Shown: piece by piece, positions 49,888 through 59,916 of the stretch | Layout: each line of letters begins with the position of its first letter | Position numbering within the stretch: position 1 is the first letter of the stretch | Origin: Bryobacterales bacterium KBS 96 | GTDB taxonomy: Bacteria > Acidobacteriota > Terriglobia > Bryobacterales > Bryobacteraceae | Direction: 5' to 3' | Assembly: GCA_000381625.1 (NCBI GenBank) | Contig: KB906767.1 | Span: 595,071 to 659,070, forward strand | Length of the DNA stretch: 64,000 bases | The notes under the pieces: model-generated | Seen by the model: only the letters and a program-made list of their open reading frames with translations | Databases searched by the model: none | What the model was told of the DNA's origin: nothing | Made by a program: the position numbers and the translations under genes

Positions 49888-52091
49888 CAACAACATCCAA
49901 ACCGCAGGTCAGCCGCCGGACACTGCTGAAATCGGCGGTCACGGCGGGAGCCGCACTCGTTGTTGGCTTCGAAGTTCCCCAGATTGCGAAAGCCGATCCG
50001 GCTAAGGCCGCAGTGAACCCGTTCCGCGCCTGGGTCAGGATCGACCGGGCCGGGCAGGTCACGTTGATATCGGCTCGTTCCGAAATGGGCCAGGGCATTT
50101 CAAGTGCGCTGCCGATGATCCTCGCTGAAGAACTCGGCGTCGATTGGAAAGATGTGCGAGTGGAACAGGCCCTCACCGATCCCACGCTTTACGGCGACCA
50201 GGGCACGGGAGGCAGCGGCAGCGTCGCTGGATCGTGGACACCTTTACGTCAGGCCGGGGCCGCTGCGCGCGTGATGCTGATCGGGGCGGCGGCCGAACGC
50301 TGGAAGGTGAGCCCAGCCGACTGCACGGTTCGCAACGGCTACGTACATCACCAAAGCGACAAAATCGCATACGGCGATCTGGTGGAGAGCGCATCGAAGC
50401 GGCCGATTCCCGATCTGGCCACCGTGCCTCTGAAGAGTCCTAGGGACTTTCAGATCGTTGGCAAGCCGATGCCTCGCAAAGACATTCCGTTAAAGACCGA
50501 CGGCAGCGCGCAGTTCGGCATTGATGTACGCCTGCCAGGCATGCTCTACGCCGTCGTGGAACGGTGCCCGGTATTCGGAGGGAAGGTCAAGAGCTTCGAC
50601 GCGACGAAGGCGAAGGCATTGCCTGGCGTTCGCGATGTGTTCGAGATTCCCGCTGTTCCCGAAGGAGTCCATTCCTGGGGCGGTGTTGCGGTGGTTGCAA
50701 ACACAACGTGGATCGCGATGCAGGCTCGTAAGCAGTTGCGCATCGACTGGGACTACGGCCCGCACGCGACCGAGAGCAGCGAATCCCTGCGGCGGCAGTT
50801 CCGGCGCATTGTCGATTCTCCCTGCAAAGTCGTGTTCAACACGGGCGACGCCGATGCGGCGATTTCCGGATCTCCCGCGGAAAAGAAAGTCGAAGCAGAC
50901 TACGAGCTGCCGTTTCAGGCGCACGCCACCATGGAACCGATGAATTGCACTGTCCACGTCAAACCGGACGGAGCGGAAGTGTGGGCGCCCGCGCAAGGTC
51001 CGGACTGGGTGAACGGCGTTGTGGCTCAGGCAACAGGGCTGACGCCGGATAAGGTGAAAGTTCACACAACGTATATGGGAGGCGGCTTCGGCCGGCGCTA
51101 CCAAGCCGATTTTGCCGTGGAAGCGGCGCAGATTGGGAAGAAGATGACCGGCACTCCGGTCCAGCTAGTGTGGTCGCGCGAAGACGACATGACCCACGAT
51201 TTTTACCGGCCGGCCTCGTACCATCGTGTCAGCGGCGCCATCGATTCGCAAGGAAATATCCTGGCATGGAAGCACCGCAGCACGTCAACGTCGATTGCCG
51301 ATTGGTGGGACCGCAAATCACCGCCCGAATCGTCGGAACTCGGCTGCACACTGCAGATGCCGTACATCGCAAAGAATTACAAGCTCGAATATCTGCCCGC
51401 GCAGTCAGGCGTGCCGCGCGCCTGGTGGCGATCGGTCGAGGCTTCGAGCATCGGGTTTGTCATGGAAAGCTACATGGATGAACTCGCGCATGCGGCGGGA
51501 GCTGACCCGTACGAGTTTCGGATCGCGAAGCTCGGCGATGGACGCAAAATCGGCAATCCGCTGAACCCGAAAGATACGGCGCTCGAGGCGGACCGGATGA
51601 AGGGCGTGCTGAAACTGGCGGCGAGCAAAGCCGGCTGGGGCAGTCCGCTGGCGGCCGGGCAAGGACGCGGAATCGCGTGCCACTTCTCATTCAACAGCTA
51701 TGCGGCGAACGTCGCCGAAGTGACCGTGAGCCAGGGCGCGGTGAAGGTAAACCGGATCGTCTCGGCAGTGGATATCGGCATCGCCGTCAACCCAGAGGGC
51801 GTTCGCGCTCAGGTCGAAAGCGCCATTGTGTACGGGCTGACGGCAGCGTTGAAGAGCCAGATTACGATTCAGGACGGCCGCGCCGTCGAGAGCAACTTCA
51901 ACAAGTTCCCGACGCTCGCAATGAATGAAACGCCCCGGCTGGAGGTCTATATTGTTCCGAGCGAGGTAGCGCCGACGGGCATCGGCGAGCCCGGACTACC
52001 GCCGGTTGCGCCTGCCGTGATGAACGCCATCTTCGCCGCAACGGGCAAGCGAATCAGACGCCTTCCGGTGATTCCGTCAGACTTGGTGTAG
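49884..52091 (+). CDS. Molybdopterin-binding large subunit, aldehyde dehydrogenase / isoquinoline oxidoreductase (IorB-like)
   Basis: Catalytic subunit of 735 residues, starting at GTG 49884 with AGGAGG about 6 nt upstream. A Tat leader ([20 protein letters not shown]) sends the folded enzyme to the periplasm. The molybdopterin region includes [19 protein letters not shown], the GGGFGRR loop that binds the pterin, and a C-terminal [17 protein letters not shown] with the catalytic Glu of this family. Oxidised substrates of related enzymes are N-heterocycles or aldehydes; the actual one is unknown. No XdhC-type maturation gene or cytochrome acceptor is adjacent. Confidence 0.9.
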   Translation: MTTTSKPQVSRRTLLKSAVTAGAALVVGFEVPQIAKADPAKAAVNPFRAWVRIDRAGQVTLISARSEMGQGISSALPMILAEELGVDWKDVRVEQALTDPTLYGDQGTGGSGSVAGSWTPLRQAGAAARVMLIGAAAERWKVSPADCTVRNGYVHHQSDKIAYGDLVESASKRPIPDLATVPLKSPRDFQIVGKPMPRKDIPLKTDGSAQFGIDVRLPGMLYAVVERCPVFGGKVKSFDATKAKALPGVRDVFEIPAVPEGVHSWGGVAVVANTTWIAMQARKQLRIDWDYGPHATESSESLRRQFRRIVDSPCKVVFNTGDADAAISGSPAEKKVEADYELPFQAHATMEPMNCTVHVKPDGAEVWAPAQGPDWVNGVVAQATGLTPDKVKVHTTYMGGGFGRRYQADFAVEAAQIGKKMTGTPVQLVWSREDDMTHDFYRPASYHRVSGAIDSQGNILAWKHRSTSTSIADWWDRKSPPESSELGCTLQMPYIAKNYKLEYLPAQSGVPRAWWRSVEASSIGFVMESYMDELAHAAGADPYEFRIAKLGDGRKIGNPLNPKDTALEADRMKGVLKLAASKAGWGSPLAAGQGRGIACHFSFNSYAANVAEVTVSQGAVKVNRIVSAVDIGIAVNPEGVRAQVESAIVYGLTAALKSQITIQDGRAVESNFNKFPTLAMNETPRLEVYIVPSEVAPTGIGEPGLPPVAPAVMNAIFAATGKRIRRLPVIPSDLV

Positions 52092-52223
52092 CGGCGCCGG
52101 GGATCGATGGATACCTCGCAACCTTAGAAGTTCCAGGGCCGTTTGGGAATTCTATCTTGAAGGCCGGGCGCTGCTCTGAGGGAAATTGCGTTCTCGTCGA
52201 AGGAAGATCGGTGGTGCAGTGAA

Positions 52224-53051
52224 ATGGTTTCGATCGGTTATCGCGACCTGGCTGAATTCGGTGTACCGTTCGCCACACCGAAAGATGCCGACTTCCCGGC
52301 CCTACTTCGAGACATCGAAGGTCGATGGCAGATGTTTGAGCACGGAGCCGCCGATGGCAGATCCGCCGTTCTGATTAATAACAGTGGAAAATCCATTGTC
52401 GCTCTTGCTTACATTTGGCGCTACAAAACCGCCAACGGCGAAACTCGAATAAGCTACCACTCGAACCTTAGCTCGAGTATGCAGATGGATGTCTTTTCAG
52501 GCCGGATAGGAGCAGTCCACGATGCCGGCAGCTTTATCATGCCCGGCTCAAAACGCCTGATTACCGAGGACGGCATGTACGGTAACAACTTCGACGTATT
52601 GTCCGCAGACTCGGCGCATCGCCGCGGAGGCGGGGTCGGCGCCGGAATGGGGCGTGGCGGTTGGCGGAATCGCGGCGAAGATGCGCAATATGCACAAATT
52701 GAATTGCAACTAGATGTCGTCTTCTTCGACGATGGCCTCTGTGCCGGCCCCGATGACACCGGCCTATTCGAGAGCGTTAGAGAGGACCTGGAGCAACAAC
52801 TTAGAACAGCTCAGCAAGTGGTGCAGGCACGACGTAGCGGCGCCTCGTGGGGCGCTGTTTTTGAAATCCTTCGACCATTGGCGCGTCGCAGCATTCGGCA
52901 TATTCCAGGGCGCGATTGTCCTGCAGATCTCTTGTTCATGTTCGCTAACGTGGGCATTGACCATATCATCAACGACAATGAGCCAGAGGTTTTGGCTTGG
53001 TTCGAGGATTTCGCGAAGCCCTCCTCGTTTCATGTGCGCCGTCCCGCATAG
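52224..53051 (+). CDS. Protein of unknown function
   Basis: A 275-residue protein without signal peptide or membrane span. Visible parts: a beta-rich N-terminal half (AVLINNSGKSIVALAYIWRY; SFIMPGSKRLITEDGM), a short Gly/Arg-rich loop near 133-150 (RRGGGVGAGMGRGGWRNRG), a strand with acidic loop (LDVVFFDDGLCAGPDD) and a helical C-terminal part (LFESVREDLEQQLRTAQQVV). A GAAGGA-like Shine-Dalgarno is present some 20 nt before the ATG, so the start is not certain. I do not recognise the family. It stands alone between IorB and a repeat-bearing gap. Confidence 0.6.
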   Translation: MVSIGYRDLAEFGVPFATPKDADFPALLRDIEGRWQMFEHGAADGRSAVLINNSGKSIVALAYIWRYKTANGETRISYHSNLSSSMQMDVFSGRIGAVHDAGSFIMPGSKRLITEDGMYGNNFDVLSADSAHRRGGGVGAGMGRGGWRNRGEDAQYAQIELQLDVVFFDDGLCAGPDDTGLFESVREDLEQQLRTAQQVVQARRSGASWGAVFEILRPLARRSIRHIPGRDCPADLLFMFANVGIDHIINDNEPEVLAWFEDFAKPSSFHVRRPA

Positions 53052-53367
53052 CGGACGCCAATGTTCATTTATTTTCGAAGTTGTGCCCACCAGGTCCCGA
53101 AGCATGCAAGCCGGGGATCACACTGTTGAAGACGCCCGTAAAAACGTCCGCTCCTTGACAGTCGCGGTTCGGTGCAGGTAACCGGGCGTCTTCATCCGAT
53201 TCCGCGGCCGCAGGTCATGGGCACTCCCGCGTGGTCGCACTTCAGTGCTGAAGGACGGGCGTGTCTACCAATTTTGGGCTGGCGGTAGGCTCATCAGGAT
53301 CTATGAAGGACCGCCGGTGAGGGACCGTGCTTTACGCCCCAGCAGGCCTGTGCTGCATAATTGCACA
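53052..53367. other. Intergenic region with inverted family B repeat
   Basis: The 316 bp upstream of the CocE-type hydrolase hold a family B motif in reverse orientation (53126-53174). The rest shows no gene; the frame that extends the hydrolase upstream to 53245 has no signal-peptide logic and is rejected. Confidence 0.45.
53126..53174 (-). repeat. Dispersed intergenic repeat, family B motif (inverted)
   Basis: On the minus strand it reads GCACCGAACCGCGACTGTCA, then AGGAGCGGACGTTTTTACGG and GCGTCTTCAAC. This matches the copy at 32615 (CACCGAACTGCGACC... GGAGCGGACGTTTTTACCC GCGTCTTCAAC) almost throughout. Confidence 0.75.
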
Positions 53368-55149
53368 ATGGCTCAGAAAAGGATTTCTTTACCGGCTCTG
53401 CTGCTTGGCCTCGTGTTGAGCGCAGGAGCCGGATGGAGTGCTGAGAACTATCAAGTAACTGTCGAACGTGGCGTTCCGGTCCGGATGCGGGACGGCGTTA
53501 CGCTACGGGCCGACATCTACCGGCCAACGCAGGACGGCAAATATCCCGTGCTGCTTCAGCGCACGCCGTACAGCAAGGCCGGCGAGGTCGATTTCGGCTA
53601 TAAGGCCGCAGCGCGCGGGTATGTCGTGATCGTGCAGGACGTGCGGGGGCGATACACATCCGAGGGCGAATGGTACCCGTTCCTGCATGAATCGCTGGAT
53701 GGCTATGACACCGTGGAATGGGCGGGATCGTTACCGTATTCAAACGGCAGAGTCGGCATGTTCGGCGGTTCTTACGTAGGCGCGACACAGATGCTGACGG
53801 CGATTGCGCACCCGCCGCACTTGGCAGGCATCTGCCCGGTTGTGACGGCGAGCAACTATCATGACAACTGGACCTATCAAGGCGGCGCTTTCGAGCAGTG
53901 GTTCAACGAGTCGTGGACATCGGGACTCGCGCAGGACACGCTAAATCGCGCGGTGCAGAAGAAAACCAATGCGATGCAGGGGATATCGACGCTTCCTCTC
54001 TCGCAGTATCCGCTGTTCAATTTCGCGCAGATGCCCTCTTCGAAATCGGAGTTGACCGCATCGCTTGCTCCGTATTTCCTCGACTGGCTCGCGCATCCTA
54101 ATTACGACGATTATTGGAAGCGCTGGTCGATTCAGGATCATTACGCGGACATCAAAGTGCCGGCATTGACGGTCGCGGCCTGGTATGACATTTTCCAAGG
54201 CGGATCGCTGCGCAACTATTTGGGTATGAAGGAACGTGGCGGCAGTGAAGCGGCGCGCTCCGGCCAGCGGCTATTGGTGGTGATCGGCGGACATGCCGGG
54301 TCCGGACGCAAAATTGGCGATGTCGATTTCGGGCCCGCGGCGGCTGAAGCCGGAGACGCCACGCTCGATTGGTATGACTATCTCTTCAAAGGGGTACAGA
54401 ACGATTTTGCGAAGGGAAAGCCGGTGAAGCTATTCGTGATGGGAGTGAACCAGTGGCGCGAGGAAGACAGTTGGCCCGTACCGAATGCCGAGAATACAAA
54501 ATACTTCCTCCATTCGGCGGGTAAGGCAAACTCCGTGAGAGGCGACGGCGCGCTCTCGACATCGGCGCCGCATTCGGAGATTTCCGACCACTACGTGTAC
54601 GATCCCGCGAATCCCGTGCCCACAATCGGCGGCCCGCTATGCTGTGATGCGGTGCATCTGGAACCCGGGCCGCGCGACCAGCGCACCGCGGAATCGCGCG
54701 AAGATGTGCTGGTTTACTCCAGTCCGGCGTTCAGCGCGGACACCGAAGTGACAGGCCCGGTTCATCTGGAGGTCTATGCAAAATCCTCGGCTGTCGATAC
54801 GGATTTCACGGGAAAGCTCGTGGACGTGTGGCCGAATGGGTTTGCTCAGAACCTGACCGAGGGCATCATTCGCGCGCGTTATCGCAATTCACAGGAAAGG
54901 CCGGAGTTGATGAATCCGGGCGAGATTTACAAATTCTCAATCGACTTGTGGTCCACGAGCAACGTTTTCCGCAAAGGACACAAACTCCGGCTGGAAGTGA
55001 GCAGCAGCAACTTCCCGCGATTCGACCGGAACCCGAACACCGGAGAAAACGGCGAATATGCCAGCCGGTCTGTTACGGCGACGAACACGATCTATCACGA
55101 TGCGCAACATCCGTCGGTGCTGATCGTGCCGGTTGTGAAGGCGCGGTGA
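53368..55149 (+). CDS. CocE/NonD-family alpha/beta hydrolase (X-Pro dipeptidyl-peptidase S15-like)
   Basis: A 593-residue exported hydrolase. The ATG at 53368 opens a signal peptide (LPALLLGLVLSAGAGWSAE). The alpha/beta-hydrolase domain has the nucleophile Ser135 in GMFGGSYVGAT, an early RTPYSK and VQDVRGRYTSEGEW segment (oxyanion side), a likely Asp in LTVAAWYDIFQGG and a His in VVIGGHAG. The C-terminal part (about 400-593) is the jelly-roll lectin-like domain of the family (FRKGHKLRLEVSSSNFPRFD). Relatives hydrolyse esters such as cocaine, acylated antibiotics or X-Pro peptides; the substrate here is unknown. Confidence 0.92.
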   Translation: MAQKRISLPALLLGLVLSAGAGWSAENYQVTVERGVPVRMRDGVTLRADIYRPTQDGKYPVLLQRTPYSKAGEVDFGYKAAARGYVVIVQDVRGRYTSEGEWYPFLHESLDGYDTVEWAGSLPYSNGRVGMFGGSYVGATQMLTAIAHPPHLAGICPVVTASNYHDNWTYQGGAFEQWFNESWTSGLAQDTLNRAVQKKTNAMQGISTLPLSQYPLFNFAQMPSSKSELTASLAPYFLDWLAHPNYDDYWKRWSIQDHYADIKVPALTVAAWYDIFQGGSLRNYLGMKERGGSEAARSGQRLLVVIGGHAGSGRKIGDVDFGPAAAEAGDATLDWYDYLFKGVQNDFAKGKPVKLFVMGVNQWREEDSWPVPNAENTKYFLHSAGKANSVRGDGALSTSAPHSEISDHYVYDPANPVPTIGGPLCCDAVHLEPGPRDQRTAESREDVLVYSSPAFSADTEVTGPVHLEVYAKSSAVDTDFTGKLVDVWPNGFAQNLTEGIIRARYRNSQERPELMNPGEIYKFSIDLWSTSNVFRKGHKLRLEVSSSNFPRFDRNPNTGENGEYASRSVTATNTIYHDAQHPSVLIVPVVKAR

Positions 55150-55182
55150 TGGCGGGGCGGCTGGAGAGCCAAATAGCTTGAA

Positions 55183-55208
55183 GCGGGCGAGACATGCCTC
55201 GCGCCTAC
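55183..55208. repeat. Palindromic intergenic repeat, family C (inverted)
   Basis: GCGGGCGAGACATGCCTCGC followed by GCCTAC is the reverse complement of a GTAGGCGCGAGGCATG-type unit. It lies between the convergent ends of the CocE-type gene and phoU. Confidence 0.65.
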
Positions 55209-55226
55209 AACATTGCGCACAGGCGC

Positions 55227-55922
55227 TTACTGTTGTTCCGCAACAGGCGCGCTGTGTACGGCTAAACGCTCTTCATTGTGATGGCGAACATCGATGCCTT
55301 TGACGAGGAACAACACATCTTCAGCAATGTTGGTGGAATGGTCCGCAATGCGCTCCAGATTTCGAACGACCGACAACAGATTGAGCGCCTGCGGAATATT
55401 CGAGGGATCTTTTTCCATGTAGCTGACGAGTTCGTGGTAGCTGGCGGTGCGAAGATTATCGACGCCATCGTCCGAGGCGAGAACGCTGCGGGCAAGATCG
55501 GCATCCCGGTTCACAAACGCATCGAGCGCCTTGCGCACCATGGATTGAACAAGCCCGGCGATATGGGGGATATCGACCATGGGGCGAATGACAGCTTCAC
55601 GCATCATGTCGAGTGATCGTTGAGCGATATTCACGGCCAGATCGCCCATGCGCTCCAGGTCGTTATTAATTTTGATGGCGGCCGTCACGAGCCGCAGGTC
55701 CGCCGCAACGGGTTGCTGAAGCACCAGGAGGCCGATCGCCAAATCGTCGATCTGCATTTCCAGTTCGTTGATGCGGCCTTCGTTCTTCAGCACCTGATGC
55801 GCGAGTTCCTCGTTCTTTTCGACGACGCCCTGCACGCTTCGATAGACCGCGTTCTCGACCAGAGCTCCCATTTCGAGGAGCATTGCTTTAAGCTGTTCCA
55901 GTCCTTGTTCAATATGCCGCAT
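55227..55922 (-). CDS. phoU: Phosphate signalling complex protein PhoU
   Basis: Cytoplasmic protein that couples the PstSCAB transporter to PhoR and keeps the kinase off when phosphate is plentiful. The 231 residues form two PhoU helical bundles. Each has the Glu/Asp-rich metal-binding pattern: IDDLAIGLLVLQQPVAADLR then NDLERMGDLAVNIAQRSLDM in the first, and NLERIADHSTNIAEDVLFLV in the second. Length matches E. coli PhoU (241). It is the last gene of the pst cluster, 20 nt after pstB. Confidence 0.95.
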   Translation of the reverse strand: MRHIEQGLEQLKAMLLEMGALVENAVYRSVQGVVEKNEELAHQVLKNEGRINELEMQIDDLAIGLLVLQQPVAADLRLVTAAIKINNDLERMGDLAVNIAQRSLDMMREAVIRPMVDIPHIAGLVQSMVRKALDAFVNRDADLARSVLASDDGVDNLRTASYHELVSYMEKDPSNIPQALNLLSVVRNLERIADHSTNIAEDVLFLVKGIDVRHHNEERLAVHSAPVAEQQ

Positions 55923-55942
55923 GAAGTCACCCCAGGTCGCGA

Positions 55943-56764
55943 TTAGCCGAAGCGGCCCGTCACGTAGTCTTCCGTTTCCTTCTTTTTCGGGTTCTGGAAT
56001 ATCGCCCTCGTGTCGTTGAACTCAATCAGCTTCCCCATGAGGAAGAAGCCGGTGTGGTCCGCAAGCCGGGCCGCCTGCTGCATATTGTGCGTGACGATCA
56101 CGATCGTGGTTGTCTCTTTGATCTGAAACAATAGCTCTTCGATCTTGAGCGTTGCAACCGGATCGAGCGCCGAACAGGGTTCGTCGAGTAAAAGCACTTC
56201 GGGTTCAACAGCCAGAGCGCGCGCGATGCAAAGCCTCTGCTGCTGCCCGCCGGAGAGCGCGCTGGCGGGTTTGTGGAGTTTGTCTTTGATCTCCGTCCAA
56301 AGCGCGGCGCGCTCCAGACTCCTCTGGACGGTCTCGGCAATGGTCGCCTTTTTCGCGCCATTGATGCGCAGGCCATAGGCGACGTTCTCGAAAATCGTCT
56401 TCGGGAACGGGTTCGATTTTTGAAACACCATCCCAACGCGCCGGCGCACGCCCGTGACATCCATCTTCCGGATATCCTCGCCATCGAGAAGGATCTGCCC
56501 GTCATAGCGTGTGCCGCGGACCGTCTCGTTCATGCGATTCATGGTGCGCAGAAATGTCGATTTGCCGCAGCCCGACGGGCCGATAAACGCCGTAATCTTG
56601 CGGCTGGCTATGTCGATGCCGATGTTGTGCAGAGCCTGAAACGAGCCGTAGTAGAAATTCAGGTCGCGGGTTCTCAACTTGGGGATCACACTCGTCTGAG
56701 GAGCGTTGATGCCGCCGGCAGGCATTGCCGACGTATCTTCCACATGTGGAGGCTGAATCGCCAT
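55943..56764 (-). CDS. pstB: Phosphate ABC transporter ATP-binding protein
   Basis: ATPase of the high-affinity phosphate importer. The ATG at 56764 (GGAG 6 nt upstream) gives 273 residues; longer frames overlap pstA. Motifs: Walker [11 protein letters not shown]-loop VFQKSNPFP, signature [15 protein letters not shown], Walker [15 protein letters not shown] and H-loop [13 protein letters not shown]. The PstB-specific N-terminal [14 protein letters not shown] and the C-terminal F(F)[11 protein letters not shown] are present. It follows pstA with a 2-nt gap. Confidence 0.96.
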   Translation of the reverse strand: MAIQPPHVEDTSAMPAGGINAPQTSVIPKLRTRDLNFYYGSFQALHNIGIDIASRKITAFIGPSGCGKSTFLRTMNRMNETVRGTRYDGQILLDGEDIRKMDVTGVRRRVGMVFQKSNPFPKTIFENVAYGLRINGAKKATIAETVQRSLERAALWTEIKDKLHKPASALSGGQQQRLCIARALAVEPEVLLLDEPCSALDPVATLKIEELLFQIKETTTIVIVTHNMQQAARLADHTGFFLMGKLIEFNDTRAIFQNPKKKETEDYVTGRFG

Positions 56765-56766
56765 GG

Positions 56767-57630
56767 TTATCTCCGGGCCGTAGCGCCGCGGCCGCTGATG
56801 ACCAGCCGGGCCGTGACGTTGATGGATAGCACAAGCGCGAGCAGCACAAATCCGGCCGCCCATGCCTGCTGATGATAGTCTTCGTACGGCGAAATCGCGT
56901 ACTGATAAATCATAACTGGCAGCGAGGCGCTCGGTTGCGACCAACCTCTGCTCCAAAACATATTTCCGAGCGCGGTGAACAACAAAGGCGCGGTTTCCCC
57001 GGCGACCCTGGCAAGGTTCAACATCATGCCCGACACGAGTCCCTGGATAGCGGCCGGCGCTACCACCGTAAAAATAGTAGTCGCCTTCGTGGCTCCAAGC
57101 GCCAGAGACGCCTCGCGAAGTGAGTTAGGCACGGCGCGAAGGAATTCCTCCGTGGTGCGAACGGCAATCGGAATCATCATGATGCCCAGAGCAATCCCGC
57201 CGGCGAGCGTTGAAAACCGATGCATGGGCTTGACCACCATCGCGTAAGCGAAGATGCCGATGACGATAGAAGGCACGCCGTTCAGCAGATCCGTCACGTA
57301 ACGAACGACGAAGGCGAATGTCCTGCCGCTGTATTCCGATAGATAGACGCCGGCCAAAAATCCAACAGGCACGCCAAGCACAGTCGCGATCAGCAGAATT
57401 TTACCGCTGCCCACAATCGCATTGGCCATTCCGCCGCCTGCTTCGCCGGTCGGCTTCGGAAGGTTGGTAAAAAAACTCCAGCTCAATGATCCAATGCCGT
57501 GGTACAGCAGATAGCCAAGAATGCAGAACAATATCGTGATGGTGAGCAGCGTAAAGAGGCCGGTGATGGACAGCATCACGATGTTGGTGACACGCCGGCG
57601 CAGCGAGATTTCCATGTTCATCCGGCTCAT
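56767..57630 (-). CDS. pstA: Phosphate ABC transporter permease PstA
   Basis: Inner-membrane permease of 287 residues with six membrane helices ([20 protein letters not shown] at the start). It has the binding-protein-dependent transport loop with the EAA motif [20 protein letters not shown] that docks on PstB. A long periplasmic loop follows helix one, and the [20 protein letters not shown] segment is typical of PstA. The start overlaps the pstC stop by 4 nt (ATGA), implying matched synthesis of the two permeases. Confidence 0.95.
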   Translation of the reverse strand: MSRMNMEISLRRRVTNIVMLSITGLFTLLTITILFCILGYLLYHGIGSLSWSFFTNLPKPTGEAGGGMANAIVGSGKILLIATVLGVPVGFLAGVYLSEYSGRTFAFVVRYVTDLLNGVPSIVIGIFAYAMVVKPMHRFSTLAGGIALGIMMIPIAVRTTEEFLRAVPNSLREASLALGATKATTIFTVVAPAAIQGLVSGMMLNLARVAGETAPLLFTALGNMFWSRGWSQPSASLPVMIYQYAISPYEDYHQQAWAAGFVLLALVLSINVTARLVISGRGATARR

Positions 57631-58604
57631 GCTGCGCCTTTCTGCTGTGTCACCAGGATCAGAATTCGCGCGACAGCGTTGATCACAATCGTGAGCCCAA
57701 ACAGCACCAGGCCTAAAAAGATCAGTGAAGAGAGATAGAGGTTGCCGGTGGCTTCGGTAAACTCATTCGCGATCACGGCGGCAATCGAATAGCCGGGCGA
57801 ATACAGCGAGGCGCTGATCGCAGGCGTATTTCCAATGACCATTGTAACGGCCATAGTTTCGCCAAGCGCGCGCGCAAGCGCCAGAAAAATCGAACCCATG
57901 ATGCCCGTGCGCGCGTTGGGAATCACGATGTCCCACGTCGCTTCCCATTTGGTGGCGCCCAAGGCAAGCGCCGCTTCGCGCTGATCCGTTGGAACGGCGT
58001 ACAAAACTTCACGCGAAACGGAGATGATGAACGGGGCCACCATTATGGAGAGAATGATTCCGGCCGACAGGAAACTGACGCCGTAGAACGTTCCCTGAAA
58101 CAGCGGCAAAAACCCGAAGGTGGCCGTCAGGAACGGAGCGAGATAGGTGTGAATCAACGGAACCAGGACGAAAATGCCGAGCAGACCGTAAATGACGCTT
58201 GGCACCGCGGCCAGCAGCTCAATAAGGAACGTCATGACATTCGATGCGTTCGGCGGAGCCAGCTCGGCGAGGAAGATGGAGGCGCCGACGCCCAGGGGCA
58301 CGGCGATCAGAAGCGCCAGCGCGGACGTGACGCAGGTCCCGTAAATGAACGGAAGAGCGCCGAACTGGCCGGCGTTTGGGTCCCAGGTGCTCCCCGTTAG
58401 AAACGAAAATCCGAAGGCGTGGATGGATAACGTTGAACTGATCCACAGTTGATAGACCAGCAACCCCACGATTAAGAGGACCAAAGTGGCGGCGGAAAGC
58501 GCGATTAGATAAGCGATTTCTTCACCCGCGCGGAGCCGCCGCCAAAAGCCGCGCGCCCGCGGTTCCGGGGCGCGGTCAAGTACTGTGGATGTGGTTGCAG
58601 CCAT
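57627..58604 (-). CDS. pstC: Phosphate ABC transporter permease PstC
   Basis: Partner permease of PstA, 325 residues, six membrane helices. Hallmarks are the early FLTGSTWDPNAGQFGALPFI segment, the ELLAAVPSVIYGLLGIFVLV helix and the EAA loop DQREAALALGATKWEATWDI followed by ALGETMAVTMVIGN. It begins 21 nt after the pstS stop. Length is typical (319 in E. coli). Confidence 0.95.
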   Translation of the reverse strand: MAATTSTVLDRAPEPRARGFWRRLRAGEEIAYLIALSAATLVLLIVGLLVYQLWISSTLSIHAFGFSFLTGSTWDPNAGQFGALPFIYGTCVTSALALLIAVPLGVGASIFLAELAPPNASNVMTFLIELLAAVPSVIYGLLGIFVLVPLIHTYLAPFLTATFGFLPLFQGTFYGVSFLSAGIILSIMVAPFIISVSREVLYAVPTDQREAALALGATKWEATWDIVIPNARTGIMGSIFLALARALGETMAVTMVIGNTPAISASLYSPGYSIAAVIANEFTEATGNLYLSSLIFLGLVLFGLTIVINAVARILILVTQQKGAA

Positions 58605-58625
58605 CGGATGCCGTTGATGTGTGCC

Positions 58626-59678
58626 TTAGTGAATCTTTGAAATATCGCCAAGTTCTCTGGACTGCAACGCTTTGGGAAGCGGGGCATATTGAAGAGAAGA
58701 GGCCGATTTCTGCCCGTCGGTCAAAGCCCATTTCAGGAATTTCTTAATTGCATCGCGCTTGCCGGCATCGTTGATTTTCGAGGGGACCAACAGCCAGGTA
58801 AACGTGGAGATTGGATACGATTCTTTACCTGGAGCATTGGTAATGGAAACTCGATAATCCGCCGGCATCTTCTCCGCGGCATCCGCCGCCGCCGACGAGA
58901 CGGAAGACAAATTCGCTTTGATGAATTCTCCGGCCGAGTTTCTCACAAGGCCGTAGGCCATGTGGTTTCGTACTGCATAAATCAGCTCAACGTATCCGAT
59001 TGCGCCGGAAGTTTGCTTCACGAGGCCGGCGACGCCGTCATTGCCTTTTCCGCCAAGCCCCGCGGGCCAGTTGACCGACGTGTTCCGCCCCACTTTGCTC
59101 TTCCACTCGGAACTGATTTTGGATAGGTAATCGGTCCAGCAGTACGTGGTTCCACTGCCGTCCGAACGGTGTATAACGACAATCTCCCTTGGAGGCAATG
59201 TCACATTCGGATTTGTTTTCTGGATCGCAGGATCGCTCCAACGTTTGATTTTGCCGAGAAAAATACCCGCGAGCGCTTCCGGTGTGAAGTCGAGCGAAGC
59301 CGTTACACCAGGGATATTGTAAGTAGGCACCGCCGCTCCCAGCACGGTCGGGAAATGGAGGACGGGAAAGCCGTGCTTCTGCTGATATTCCGCTAACTGC
59401 TGATCGGTCATCGGTCCGTCGCTGGCGCCGAAATCGACGGTTCCTTCAGTCACCTGGCGAATACCGCCACCCGAACCGATTGCCTGGTAGTTGATCTGCA
59501 CATTGGAATCGACAGAATTGAAATCGCTGAACCATTTCTGATAAATCGGAGCGGGAAACGTGGCTCCCGCGCCGTTGATGAGCATTTGCGCACTGAGCTG
59601 GACGGATGCCAGTCCAGCCAGAGCGGCTAGCACGGCGACATGGCAGACGGCGCCACGTAAGGAAATCGATGCCTTCAT
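58626..59678 (-). CDS. pstS: Phosphate-binding periplasmic protein PstS
   Basis: High-affinity phosphate receptor. The ATG at 59678 opens a signal peptide (VCHVAVLAALAGLASVQLSA); the frame continues upstream to 59861 without such logic. In the 350-residue protein the phosphate-binding segments are clear: NGAGATFPAPIYQKWFSDF, GSGGGIRQVTEGTVDFGASD, HRSDGSGTTYCWTDYLSKIS and TSGAIGYVELIYA. The C-terminus is typical of PstS. A Pho-box-like site lies 221 nt upstream, directly after phoR. Confidence 0.95.
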   Translation of the reverse strand: MKASISLRGAVCHVAVLAALAGLASVQLSAQMLINGAGATFPAPIYQKWFSDFNSVDSNVQINYQAIGSGGGIRQVTEGTVDFGASDGPMTDQQLAEYQQKHGFPVLHFPTVLGAAVPTYNIPGVTASLDFTPEALAGIFLGKIKRWSDPAIQKTNPNVTLPPREIVVIHRSDGSGTTYCWTDYLSKISSEWKSKVGRNTSVNWPAGLGGKGNDGVAGLVKQTSGAIGYVELIYAVRNHMAYGLVRNSAGEFIKANLSSVSSAAADAAEKMPADYRVSITNAPGKESYPISTFTWLLVPSKINDAGKRDAIKKFLKWALTDGQKSASSLQYAPLPKALQSRELGDISKIH

Positions 59679-59795
59679 CCTCGCAAATTCCTCTTTCTTA
59701 CTTATGTGTCTGAGAGCCAAAGAGCGTGGCGCACGATTCATCGTGCCGGCGGGTAGTTCACTGCCCGCCAAGCCGGCGCACTGAAGTTCGCCGCT

Positions 59796-59811
59796 GCAAG
59801 CTAAAGCTTGC
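59796..59811. repeat. Short palindrome upstream of pstS
   Basis: GCAAGCT-AA-AGCTTGC is a perfect inverted repeat, flanked by CGCCG (59789-59793) and CGGCG (59816-59820), which extend the stem. It is transcribed in the pstS leader if the Pho-box-like promoter is used and would form an RNA hairpin. It may be another dispersed repeat, but no second copy is seen here. Confidence 0.45.
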
Positions 59812-59898
59812 GCCACGGCGCCGGGCGAATTAGCCATGAACTGTTTGAGAGTGCTTCGCACTGCAACACCAGTATGCTCAGCTACTCATAAACCGTAT

Positions 59899-59916
59899 AT
59901 GACACCCAGGTTACAG
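59899..59916 (-). promoter_or_regulatory. Pho-box-like site upstream of pstS
   Basis: On the minus strand CTGTAACCTGGGTGTCAT fills exactly the 18-nt layout of a Pho box (two 7-mers related to CTGTCAT with a 4-nt spacer), with 11 of 18 matches to the enterobacterial consensus. It directly abuts the phoR stop codon and precedes pstS. PhoB control of pstSCAB-phoU is inferred; phoR may be read into pstS as well. Confidence 0.5.
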
